DNA of 64,000 nt from Dysidea avara (taxonomy: Eukaryota > Porifera > Demospongiae > Dictyoceratida > Dysideidae). The notes below the pieces were generated by a model. The model was not told the origin of the DNA. It was given only the letters and a program-made list of their open reading frames with translations, and did not search any database. The stretch is taken from NCBI RefSeq assembly GCF_963678975.1, contig NC_089281.1, positions 23,664,765 through 23,728,764 of the forward strand, written 5' to 3'. How positions within the stretch are numbered: position 1 is the stretch's first letter; every line of letters starts with the position of its first letter. A program made the position numbers and the translations under genes. Shown here piece after piece: positions 1-13,300 of the stretch.

Positions 1-600
1 TACGATAGTACTGTATAGTAGGGACCACAAAGTGTGGCCCATGAAAAAGTATCACACAAAAACCAGCCCCACTTTTCCCAGACGACAATGAAGCAGTATT
101 GGTTAGGTAAAACTAAGCCCGAACAAGCCCTTGCTATGGAATTTAAAACTAAATTATTTAACAAACTTTTCTAGTGACTGACTGACAGACAGACAGAGTA
201 ACTGATGCCTTCAGACAAGCATAATTTGATAACGGCTAAGGCTACGGACTTGAATTTTTCACTGTTTGACATTGCTTTGGCCCAAGAGGTGCCTTTTGGC
301 ATACCGTAGTACGTACAATGCATTCTTCATGGACTTACCAGTGTCCTCCTTTGTGTCCCATTCATCTTTGCTGACAGTGAAAAGTGTCGATATGGCGGCA
401 GCACGTGATGGCTTCTCTTCGTAATGGAAATTGTCCGTATTTTTCGTGGTGGCTACTTTGTGTTTTTCGAACAGTTCTGGATTCATACTGAACATAGCTA
501 ACAACGAAGAGTAATGGATACTTCACTCAGACGATAATTGATATAATTGGGGTGCGCAGTGCCGTTTCTATCTTTTGATGCGGTATGCCTGGGTTCACTA
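1..600 (-). repeat. Arm of a large foldback element (family F1), left edge
   Basis: This sequence is the reverse complement of 32040-32890 with modest divergence; shared words include CTGTATAGTAGGGACCAC, ATGCCTTCAGACAAGC, and the peptide KDEWDTKEDTGKSMKNALYV in the strand that reads it. Other copies lie at about 4118-5036 and 30993-32893. Here only one arm is in the window, followed by a smaller palindrome at 653-898. Confidence 0.75.
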
Positions 601-652
601 GTCATAATAAATATTCTTTACAAGAAAAGTTAACAAACAATTACACAAAAGG

Positions 653-898
653 ATTTGGAACTTTCAACTAGAGTAGGGACCATAACACTTGACAGAACAA
701 GCTGGAGTAGTGCAATATTAAATCACAGTAAAACAATAAGAAGTGTTATATCCCTACTGTGCATTTCCATTATGGTATCTTGAGCACAGTAGGGATATAA
801 CACTTCTTAATGTTTTACTGTGATTTAATATCATGTACTACTCCAGTTTGTTTTATCGAAGTGCTGTGGTCCCTACTCTAGTTGAAAATTCCAAATTT
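653..898. mobile_element. Foldback MITE (family F2), copy 1
   Basis: A near-perfect palindrome of about 246 bp. TTTCAACTAGAGTAGGGACC on the left meets GGTCCCTACTCTAGTTGAAA on the right, with GTGTTATATCCCTACTGTG near the centre. The same element occurs at 31794-32040. In both places it sits between arms, or next to an arm, of the F1 foldback, so it may be the centre of one composite element. Confidence 0.8.
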
Positions 899-1123
899 TA
901 CTACACACATACATACACATGTTTTTACAAAAACAATATAATTTTTGTTAAACCAGGTAGCCATCTGCTGGCTGTGGGCAAAATAGGGATGCACCAAATA
1001 TCAGCATAATGGAAACGGACCGATTTACCGGTGCTTTATTTACGTGCTTCAGAAAGAATACTATAAACAATTTGTGTAAAATGAAAACTACTGGCTCACA
1101 TATACCAACTGATTGCACATTAC

Positions 1124-1396
1124 CATTTTGATCAACAAAACTGACATAAGCAACCTCCTCCTTCATTGCAATGCTTTTCACATCTCCTCCTCCAGATTTC
1201 TTCTTGTTAGTGAAGTAAAGTTTCAACACTGATTCATTGTGGGTAGATGATAATCCTTTAACCAGTACAGTATCAATGACATTAAGTGATGGATACAATT
1301 GTTCACTAGTAGTAACTACTGGTTGTGGTACTAACTGTACTTCAACATCTTGTCCAACTATTTTATGATGTGTTCTCTCTGCAACTCTGGCAGCAA
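1124..1396 (-). CDS. Gene A exon 5: RRM unit, near-copy of exon 4
   Basis: Acceptor TTCACAG is at 1403-1397, and donor AATG|GTAATG at 1124/1123. It has the same length (273 bp) and phase as exon 4. The flanking introns are not obviously alike, so the duplication either was exon-sized or the introns have since diverged by transposon insertion. The next exon must lie left of position 1. Confidence 0.78.
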
Positions 1397-4300
1397 CTGT
1401 GAAGAAAATAAAATGTGATCCAATTACTCTAACACGTGCATTCTTAATATTGAAAGGATATCTCAAATATTGAGAATTACTGTACTGCGCGGCTTGGACA
1501 TTCAGGAATTTGTGAGCAGGACACTAAATGAGACTAGCAACTATATGAGGAGAGTGTTTATATACAGGACCAGCATTCATGAACTCATATATCTGTGCTA
1601 CTCCTTCAATAATATTTCCTTAGAGTACTTTACAGAGTCAAGTTTAAAAGGGAGGCAACGGGAGGATGTTTTTCCTTCACTGCTTGTGGCACTGCACAGA
1701 TTTGTTAGAAACTAGGTATTTGGTCACATACATAAATCTAGAGTTTGCTTGAAACCCAATGTTTATTTTGCTGTATTGTTCCCTCTACCTCAGGAGTTGA
1801 TACAAGACCAGCCAGAGGATACAGGACCGAGGTACATGTAGTACAGTGAACCTCAATTATACAAACATCAGTTACCCACACATAAATTCTGTTAACTTAT
1901 TGAATTAATTATAGTATTTGACTGTTATAGTTGAGTGATTAACACATTCTTTGTGTATCTTAACCCATTAACCATCAAAACATGTATATCAAGCGGAGTA
2001 TAGGTAGAAATATATACTTGAAACTGTTCACTATGGACTAAGGAACTCTGCTGGTATGTGGTAAAATCGGCTAAGGTTGAATGAAAATGCACATTGCAAG
2101 TGCAACATCATGAGACAACTAATCCTTATACTACATACTCTACAACGTTTTCTTATGGTGAAATCTTCTTCCAAGACTGCTTTCTGTGAGTTTCAGCAAT
2201 TTGTGCATGTGTTTAACAGCACATGGCCACTTCTTTGGTTCTTCATACAATGGGAAACAACAAGTAAGTGCTATCAATCTTTTTCACTTTATTTTGATAC
2301 AAGAAATTAATAATAACACTACTTCTAGCCTATTCTAGCAAGCTACTAACGTTTCTGTGATTTTGTAGCACTCGCATTGTGCACCTTTTTAGGTACACAA
2401 TACTATCAATTAAGTAGTTTCTAATGTTGCTCTGTAAGGATAGCAAAATAGCATCTGTACATAATTATTGCTACACAATATTTCATGTCCATGGGTATTT
2501 CAACTAAGCAGATGGCTAGGGCATGTTGGTGTAGTTATCCTGAACTGGTCTGTTTAACCACCTAACACAGCATTGTGCACCTGAAAAAAAAAAAAAAACT
2601 TTAGGATACACTTGACCTATAAATGGCCAAGGCTGAATCCTTTGTCTTCATTTTCCAATGCTGTAAAAGTATGTAAAGTTCCAGTTATGCAATGACTTTA
2701 CTGGCAGTAAATTTTAAATGGCTTCTACTGTTGCATTGTCTCTTCAATATCCAAACAGTAGGTAGTCACAAGGTGGTCAGGTATATACATACATAGCTGA
2801 CACATATTGTCATATTTCAACCAAGCACTTACACAGGTCATTCAAGGCTTGGTTCTGCACAAAACTAACAAGGCCTAGTTCCAAGACTGACACCTAATGC
2901 TGAATTTTGGTAAGCACTGTCAGTGGAAAACCTTATCCACTGTATCAATAAGATGCAAATGTAGTTAATAATAAAGCTACTATACCACACATCTTTTCAC
3001 CATGTATTTTACCTTCTGGATCAGCAAAAATGATATAAGCATGAGTATCTTTGATAGCAACACTTGTCACGTCTCCTCCACCAGATTTCTTCTTGTTAGT
3101 GAAGTAAAGTTTCAACACTGATTCATTGTGGGTAGATGATAATCCTTTAACCAGTACAGTATCCATGACACTAAGTGGTGGATACAATTGTTCACTAGTA
3201 GTAACTACTGGTTGTGGTACTAACTGTACTTCAACATCTTGTCCAACTATTTTATGATGTGTTCTCTCTGCAACTCTGGCAGCAACTATGTATAGAGGAG
3301 TTGTTAAATATGTGTATGGTACGTACGTAGCTATCATATAAAAATCACAAATTTGCAAAGGTATGTACACTATGTAAACTTCATCTGACCCTCACAATTA
3401 CAAAGGTATTGTGAATGCTCATAATTAGTGACCATCTCAGCGAAAACCCATCTAGTTTGCACGAGCATGTGTATTGAGAAAATTGACATTTAAAAATAAT
3501 TCGTAAAATTATGCATGCTACAAGAAAAAATATGCAAGTTATTATTGGGCCAGTACTCGAAGAAGGAAGACTCAAATCGCTTAAAACTATACACCATCTT
3601 ATTCGCCTACTCATGGGTAGTTTGAAAATCTTTGTTTCATTTCTATAGCCCCGATGGTGTGCGTGTCACGTGCGTTTGTTTATGAAGCAGTAGACGTAAA
3701 CAAAATTATTGCCGTTTTTTCAACAAAACTGCCTTCATACGTCTATGCGCAAGTGACTGCAAGGCTAAAACTATACCTTGGTTGATCTGCCAATCCATGG
3801 TGAACATTGTAAGCCAAATTCCAACTTTGTAGACTAATCCAAACGGAAGTTATGGCTGCGAATGCAAGAATCTGTAGTTTATTTTTAGTATAGTCACTGT
3901 ACAAATCGATTTCCTTGTTCTTCCTACTTTCTAGCGCTGTAATTCCAAAACTACTCACCACAAAAGGCTGAAACTTTGGTGAACCATTCCTTGGACAATG
4001 CAGATAATGGTGAGAAATTAAAAAAAAAAAATTGGAGGTTGTGCGAACTAGATGGGTTTTCGCTGAGATGGTCACATTTATCAGTGTTGGGGGTACGCAT
4101 TACATAAATACATAATTATACAGTATGATAGAACTGTATATTAGGGATCTGACTGACTGACTGACTAACCAGCTGCCTGATGCCTTCAGACAAACATAAC
4201 TCAATAATGGCTATGGCTATGGACATAATTTTTTCCCTGTTTGATGTTGCTTCAGCCTGACAGGAGCCTTTCAGTATATGCACCATGGACTTACCTTTGT

Positions 4301-7300
4301 CCTCCCTTTCTTCTTGCTGACAGTGCAAGGTGTCGAATTGCAGTAACATGCGACTGGCTTTGTACTATAAATGGTTCATTTATCTATAATGACTAGATTG
4401 ATTGTAGAGGTGTTTCTCGTAATGTCCTTACTTTATAATGTTCGACGTCGCTTCAGCTGGACACGTGCCTTTTGGCATACCGCAGTACGCACAATGCATT
4501 CTTCGTGGACTTACCTGTGTCCTCCTTTGTGTCCCATTATGTGGTACGCGTGGGATCAAAACTGTGTACTTGTATGGATTCTTAATATAACTTTGGTGCT
4601 GGAAATATGTCAAACCATAACAATAAGCCTCTGTGAATAAAAAAATACGGTCTGTGCCATGCGAGACAACGTCCATGATCTGTACATTGTATGTACTGCG
4701 GTACCCCATTGGCACGAGTTGGGCTGAAACGACGTCTAACAGTGAAGAAATCAAGCCTGTAGCCTTACCGGTTGTTGAGATACACTTGTCTGAAGACACT
4801 AGGTAGTTAGTCAGTCAGTTGAAAATTCTGCTAAACAAAAAATGAAATTTTATCTGAAGCATTTTTGGCCATTCTGAAAGGCAATTCTGAAGACAGTTTT
4901 GGGCTTGTTTATACCTGGTCACCAATACTGCCAAAACATCATGAAGGCATGAGGCTAGTTTTGGAAGATTTTTTTTTGCCAGAAAAGCCCACACCCCCAT
5001 GATCCCTAATATACAGTTACCATTGTAGTGTATGATAAGGTGAAGATTATAAGGTGAAGATTCTATTATATTTTGTGAGAACGAAATGGCTTTTCAGACT
5101 TGGTCTTACTGAATAAGGGCCAGCACATTGTGTACATATGTAACCAAGCTGAACATTGAATCTTGTCCTCACTGTGCTCTTCATGACCATGCACTAGAAA
5201 TAGTCAAGCTTAAGGAAATTTACTGAGTCCTTAGCTAACTAGCATATGTATAAGAATTAAGGAAATAAGAAAACACTCAAAAGCCTACAAATGTACAAAG
5301 ACAATCTTACTAAGACCACTATGGCGAAGCCCTCTGATGAAATTTCAGTTAAGTTCTCTGATTAGGGTCAACAAAACCCATCTCAACTTTGTAATGTATA
5401 AAACTTACGCAATTTAAAAAAAAGCTTGGGATAGTGAGCAAACTGTGGCTACATAAACACATGTGGACCCATAGTAACATATAAACTTAGATTCTTACAT
5501 TTTTAGTATTCTCTACTCAGGCAATAAATATATATCAGGGAGATATATACGTATGTAACGGTACCCAATCGGACTGAGGTTGTATGATGGCAATTGACAC
5601 ATGAACTACTTTTCCGCCCATTGAGTGAGACAAACATTTGCTATACTAGCTATGGATGTAGGTAGCTGGGAAGACATAGTGCAAAGCAGAGAAACAGACA
5701 CACATGTGCTGTGAATAAACACACACATAATTTCACACACGCTACCTTCTGGATCAACAAAAGTAACATAAGCTTCAGTGCCTTTCATTTCAACCTTCTT
5801 TACTTCACCTCCTCCACTGGCTACTTTGTTAGTGAAATAAAGATCTAGTACTAATTCATCATTGTATTCACCCAGTCCTTTGACCACAATTGTGTCCATA
5901 TGAGTTCCTGGTGCTAACAGACATTCCCCAGTAGCAGATTCAGTATCCACAAGTTGTACTTCAACTGCTTGGCCAAGTATACTATGAGATGGTCTCTCTG
6001 CAACTCTGGCAGCAACTATACAAAGAATGCATAAATCTTTCAACACAACTAAGACATGTGATACAATGCATACCAGGTAGTTACTTTCCCTGTGATTTAA
6101 GTACCTCAAAATGTACTATGGCAGCAAATGAGTTACACAGGTACTAAGTTGAAACCTTTATTTGGATATTTCAGTAATCTGTTATACTGTTCGTTTATAT
6201 ACTTTCATTTATACATCAACACTGTTTTAATTAATTAATAATTATCTCATTGCCAGGTGAATTCCTGGTGACTACTGGCCAAATTGCCAAATTGCATATT
6301 ACCTTTACTAAACAGAGAACTACGTATTTAGTAACCATACATCAAAATACTCGATATGAAATAACGAACTTGACTGTGTTGGTTTTGCTTACCGCAATGA
6401 AGTTATTGCTCGGCAAACTTAAGTCTAAACTTTGGGCCTGAACGAACAAAGGAATCCCAGCTAACTGTCTACAAAGGAGCCTTAGAACTATTCTATATAG
6501 TTTACTTACACTATGGTCAATTTCACAGCTGGTTTATTCGTAATTTGTTTCATTTTCGGTGTTGCACATGCATATATCTACTTGTGTACACCATGCCACG
6601 TCTGGGATAAAACATTGAGGGTCATCTTTCCCAATCTTCATTGACGTATGGTACTGTCTTCTTGGTAGTACAATAGATTTCAACTTGAAGAATGACTATT
6701 TTAGTAACAAACACTTAACCCTGATTACATAACAATTGTGCGTTAGTCCGAGAAGAATCCAATTATCCCAAAAACGGGACCCCTATGGGCATGTCCGTTT
6801 AGCACTAGTGTATCTCACTATTTTATGCACTAAACAGCTTGTAGTGAAGCTAGATTTTATTCCCTGCATGATTTATAATGCCATGCCACCATATGGCGGC
6901 TACAGGGGTTAATGAGTTAATTAATTACTTAATTAATTAGCCTTTTCACCACTGCAAATGTCATAAAATGGAATAGGGAATCGAATATATACACTTGTAG
7001 CATCACTTTGTAAATACTCTAAAACTTCTGTCATACCCATTATGCTTATCCTGTAATGGTCACACTCTTATGAATAGAGGGTCCCTTGTACACAATAAGG
7101 AAGTATAATGATGTGCTGCTAATTGTGTAAGACAGTGACCAAGTATGTCATGATACACAGTATAGTAAGTGTGTTGTGCAGCCAAGGAAGTCAGTGTGCC
7201 ACACCATGGGTATATTGACAGGAAGAAAACGAAATTTTCATACATATGTAGCTCTGTACTCCCTTCTCAAATTGGAATAAGTTTTGTACTACATATGTGA

Positions 7301-10300
7301 CTGTCTCTGGGAAAACCGGTCTTATCGCCCATTTAAAAGTATCGAGAAACGTCGGTTTTAAATATTCTGTGTGTTGTAGCTGGCCAATGGTGGTAGCTAC
7401 GCATACCAAATTTTCACACGTTTCACAACAATTTCTTACCTTCCTGATCATCCACTGAAGAAGTAGTCAACAGCTAAGTTTCCCGCCATTTTAGATGGTT
7501 TTTAAACCGAGGTTGTCTGTATCAGGCGAGCTCCAGAAGGGGTGGGAGGCGGGGGCCCTGGAAGGAGGGCAAGATGGTGTTCAAAAATTGAAAAGAGACG
7601 TGCTAGGATGAATTAGGCCAAGTTATAGGCCATTCAGGGCTCAGAACTGGCTAAAATGAAAGGAAATTTACAGCACAGGTCATTGTCCAACACCACAGAG
7701 CTGTACAGCCACACACAGCCATCTCCTGGTCGGCCAGGGCTCCATCAAGACCCCAGACCACTCGTACAGCTCGCCACTGTGCTCTAGAAAAGCAGCCAGC
7801 AAAAGCAGACCACTTTACTCTGGTCGACTGTGGCAGTGAAACTTGATAGTGCATTCATTAAGCTTTGTGTTTGTGTGAAAAAATCAAACTTCCTGTCTTG
7901 GGCGATAAGAACGGTTTTCGTAGATCCAGTCACATATGTGGCCAGATTTTACAACACCATTCCAATCACACATCAAACAAAGTCAAACTAGTAGATAACT
8001 ACACTATCTTTTTTTTATTTGCTAGCTTTTGCAATAAAGTATCAAAAATTGCTCTGGTTTAACAAGTATGTGAAGCACACAAAGGGTCTACGGGCATCCC
8101 CCCAGGAAATTTTTGAAATTTACCTGTTGTGAGATCAAATTTGGAAGCAATTTTTGTCAAAGATTTATGAAAATGCATGTTTCTTCTATAATCTATAAAC
8201 TTGACTATAATTGAGTACCTGCATCATGCAGTATAGGTCAATATAGGATTATTGGTGTCAGGTCATGCATGAATTTCATTGTAATCAAACCAATGTTACT
8301 TTTGAAGATTTATAATTTCCTGTTTGCCTGTAAATGCATGAACTATACTTCCCTTACAACCATAAACCATATAGCTACACTAATGTAACAGGAGCATAAT
8401 TCAATTACTGAACTACTACCATAGACTCCGGCTATTAGGTGCACATGGTTATTAAGCGCATATTGCCTGTTAAGCGCATATGGTAGACTTGTGCTAGACA
8501 CCTGTCTGTTAAGCGCATATGATTGAAATCGCCTCTGCCACCTCGTACTACATAAAATTGTTGTCAGAATGAATCAGACATGTCACAGCACACTGGATGT
8601 CTCACCAGGCCTATGTCTAGCAGATACTGCCGTCTGTAATAACAATAGCTGTAGCTGCTACCTGAATTATAAGGATTTCCGTTTCCACGGCTGAAACAAA
8701 CTATTAACTGGTGTTCAAATCACTTGAAAACTGTAGTGGGCACAACTAATGCCCTCCTAGCAGAAATTCTTTACCGTAATTTATAAGCGCATGCGTTTAA
8801 CAAGCATAGTAAATTTCACAAATAATTCCTCCGAAAATTATAAGCGCATGCGCCTAATAACCAGAGTCTACGGTATTGCAACAATTTTTAGACATCGTAT
8901 TGGGGATAAAAGTCTCAATTATTTGATGTTGATAACAATCGAATCACCAGATGTGCTTACTGATAGTGAACTTGACTGCATTGTTAATATTTTGGAAAGA
9001 AAAGTCTAGGAGAATTGTTGTATAGATTGTTTGATAGTTTAGTTGCTTAACATGTACTATTAATTCACTTGTTTTTAATGTGTGAAGTTTAAACTAAATA
9101 AAGGATCATTGTGTATATAAGTCAAGGGGCTTCTCAAGGTCAGTAAAATAAATATTGTTAAAGACCAAGCTGTAAAGGTCTTAAGGGTTTCTATGAAATG
9201 GATTCATCACTCAGTAGTTCCACAATGGAAAATTTTAAGGGCTTCTATCCTATAGACTTATTACACTATAAAGTTTACTATTTGCAGCGTCTATTCCTAT
9301 TCATAGGGGGCAAATAGTGGGGGCAAACAGATTCCAAGGGGGGAAACCCTGACTGAAGGTTTGTACCTTGATAGTTACCAAGAAATTCAACAAGTTTGCG
9401 TAAGCAGTTTATAGCTGATAGGCATCACTGCAAGGTCAACTGCTCTATTACAGTATCTTGATCACATGACTTTTATGTATGCTTGGTAAGCCTGACTATA
9501 TATTTAAAAAGTTTTTTTTGTAGTAGTAGTACTCTAATAGAGCACACATTTTTTCTGAACATTTCTAATACAACGCACATAGAACATTCAACCATGGATA
9601 GATCTCCAAAATTATATTGTGGTGCAGTAAACTAGAACTTCCATTTATAAGGCTAGAAAGCAACCAACAGCAGTGGAAGAGTGGTAAAGGACTTGGGTGT
9701 GTAGGTGTGGAGGTCAAACCCTGAACAATTTTTTTGATATTTTTCGTGCACATTTTAAAAAGTAACTGTTCTATTAGAGTATCTTGATCACACTTGTTTC
9801 ACATGTTTGGTTTTGCTTCATATCTCCTAGTACCTTCAAATAACAAAAGGTCATACTACCATGGTTAGCCTACTTGCATACCTATTTTTCAAGTTGTTTC
9901 TGCAAGTAATTTACCCTGCAGACATGACAAAAAATCACACTTGCAATATTGGAAAATTGCTTGTAACTTTGCTCGTAACTTTGCTCCACTTCCAATCTGT
10001 ACATAAATTGGGATGGTGTGGAATTGTGTTAACGTATCATACTCTAGCCCTGTTGCATCCCAGCTTCTTTCATGAGCCACGTCCACTTATCAGAATGTAT
10101 GTTATTGGCAAACATGGAACTACGCCCATTTATCAGTAAAGAATGTGTAATTAAGCCATGCCCACTAATCGAACGTTGCTGTACTCATCATTGTCTAGTC
10201 TTACCAGAGGCACCAGCTTCTTTTGTGAGCCATGTTCACTTATCATAATGTGTGATACTGTCTGTAGTGTAAACAGACAAGGAGCCATGCCCACATATCT

Positions 10301-13300
10301 GTAAGGTTTATTGAAGTTACTAGGTATGAACCAAGTCACATCCACTTACGTACACAAAATGTATTTTGTTGGAACCACACCCACTAACCGATTGTTTATA
10401 AACTTACCTATTTTCTACCCATTTACTTGATATGTTAGTGAAGCATTCAGCTATTGGTGCATGCCTCAGCGTTATTTAAACTAGGATCAGATCCAAGTCA
10501 ACAGTACTGACCTGGTTTCAGCCCTGGACTTGAGCAACTTTTACACTTTACAGTTACACAATGACTTTGTGGTTATCGTTGTGTAAGCAAAACATCGATA
10601 ATAGAATTCCTTTTTCTAAAGAAATCAGTAAACTAGATTACAGTTTCTACAAATTTGGCAGTGTGCAGGTTTTTAATGTATTCACCCATTAAACAATTCA
10701 CAATTCAAGGATTATAGCAAACAGTTTAAAAATTGAAGGCACCTAGCTTGTCACATACGAAGACAAAAATCATACCTGTTTGATCAGTGAACACAATGAA
10801 CACTTCTTTCTCCCTCATTACAATGTCAGTTATATCACCACCTCCACTTTTCGCAGGATTTGTAAAATAAAGGTCCATCATGTCTTTATGTATCAGTTGT
10901 TGAAATCCTCTAACAACAACTGTATGACCATCAGTGACCAATGGCAGTGTAACAGGCGGTTCAGGTACTGGTGGCTGCTTCACTAGCTCAAGAGATAACT
11001 CCTGTCCATCAACGACATGTTTCATTTGAAATAGAGCCTCTTGCACTAAAAATCATGAAGAATACATGTAACTGCAGTACAAACACAACACAACATACTG
11101 GAATAGATGTGTGGAATGGATGTACAGTGTATCTGTCCAGTATATCTGTCTATTGATCCATGCAAGCAAAGTTTCAACTTTAAAAGAAGACCCCATTCTT
11201 TGAATGATAGTTTTACTGTATTAAATGTTAACTTTTTATGAACCATTTTGTTGTATTAACTTCAAGGGAGACATGTCCCATCTCTCAAACAATTGAATGG
11301 GCCTCTTTAATCTCTATTTGCTGTACTAAGCATAAACTCTCATCACTAGTCAGCATTGTGGGGCGAGCCTGAGCAGCTGTAGAGGTATACGAATGGATTA
11401 TCATGTGCAGTGTTGTATATTTCAGTGTTTTTTTATATTATTTCTACAGACATGAAAGAATTCTGAAATTGATGATACATCTAAATGCACGCCTAGCTTC
11501 AGTAAACATTTGCAGCATCCATTTGTCTGTCCATAACTTATTCACAAGTGTAATCAACTAGCACATGTACTGTTCACGCACTCGAAAGGCATGTCCATTA
11601 TGTTTTATCATTTACAGCTAGCGCATGTACTGTTTGTGCATATCTTATCATTTACAGCCGTGACACAAACAGATGCATATACACATAGATGTTAGCCACA
11701 CTGTACATGTGGCAGTTGTCCAGGCTTGCCTAAATTAGCTTTCAACTTGAATAATGGGTGCACAAAAATGTTTGTACTGAACTTTGGCTGACCACAAACA
11801 CTAACTAAAGAGACACGTCTCAAGTTTTAAAGGTTGTGATAGTGAATTCAAACAGATGATTAATGTTATGTAATAAATTATGCAATTCCCAGGCAAGTGA
11901 TATAGCAAGAATGAGAAAAAAAGCAATTTTTCAAGAAATCCTGTAAGATCCTACAAGAGCCGTTAAGCACAACAACTTGTAAACCGTGTATGATTTACAT
12001 TTACAACTGATACCCAACCCTAAAGAGAGAGTCTGGTGAAATTGTGTACAAAAAGTCTGGCATTACCAGAATGTTGGCAGCTCCAGTTAGATTGCTCTAT
12101 TTCAAACTGATTATGTAAAACAAGGATGTGTGGTTAATGCCTAATAACTTTACTGCTTAAAATCATGGCAACAACAGGAACACAAACAATCATTTTCGTT
12201 ATAGTGTTGCACAAATAAAGTAGTGCCATCAGTGCTATAAGCAGATCTAGTTACATGAATTGATGACGTCATGATGAAGTAAACATAGCACTTACATAAC
12301 ATGTAAACGTCATGCAAGAAACACTCCAGAGCTCAAACTTTTTGCACAAAGTTTCACCAGACCAGTATTTGGGGTTGGGCACTGCAAGACTAATAGTTAG
12401 GTATCTATGTATCTACTAAGATTAGAAACTGTTTACTAAATACAGAGAATCTTGTAGCTTACAAATTATCTTCTCTAGTGTGACTAATTAACACTACATT
12501 TTTATCATCCCTTGAAAGAATTTAAGGCAATTGGTAACCGTAGTTACCGTACGTATACCAAATAACATTCTGATACACTTTACTCTAGGATTTTTACTTA
12601 GTATACAGTGTACTAGTCCCACGACCCATTACATCAAATTGTGATGCACCACCTTCCTCAAGGGGGTGTCACTGTAATAGTCACTGTACTACAATCTACA
12701 AGTGCATTCAAAGTGGTCAACAAATATCACACAACAGAAAACAGTCAAGCTGTTTTCCCAGCAAGGTCAAAGTTGCACAAAAATAAGTCAATGGTCAAGA
12801 CACTTTTTTTTTTCGAAAGTCAAAATTGATCTTTGTGACTGCGTTCGCAGATTGTAGTACTACTCGACAGTGCTTATTGGAGTGACACTTTGTTATAGTC
12901 CTGCACCACTTCCCTAGTGGAAGCCTTTGATGAGGAACAGTCAGATTGAGCTTAGACGGGGCTGCCCACAAGAGTATCCTAGGATATTTGACCACCTAAA
13001 TGGGTGGCTGGATCCAGCTACTTCATTAATCTGTGGCTACATTTTTTTTTCACATCCTAGCCATGCCCACACAGGTCTTTTTGGTCATGCTTGTGGTCGC
13101 ATGTCAGAGGACTCACCCACAATTAATTGTGTTATTTATATATTTGTACAATATTTCCATCATATTCCATTGTTTTCTCTCTCTGGAAAGGACGGGGACT
13201 TTATATATTGATGAGTGAATTTGAATAAAATGTATTGTCACATACTTTCTGGCGATAAACCCTCAATGACTATTGTCGCCTTCCCAGGCTCTAAACTCTT

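Noticed and set aside
3381..4075. ORFs at 3381-3614 and 3743-4075 (minus)
   Set aside because: They fall inside a TIR element, have no domain, and share no frame with gene A exons.
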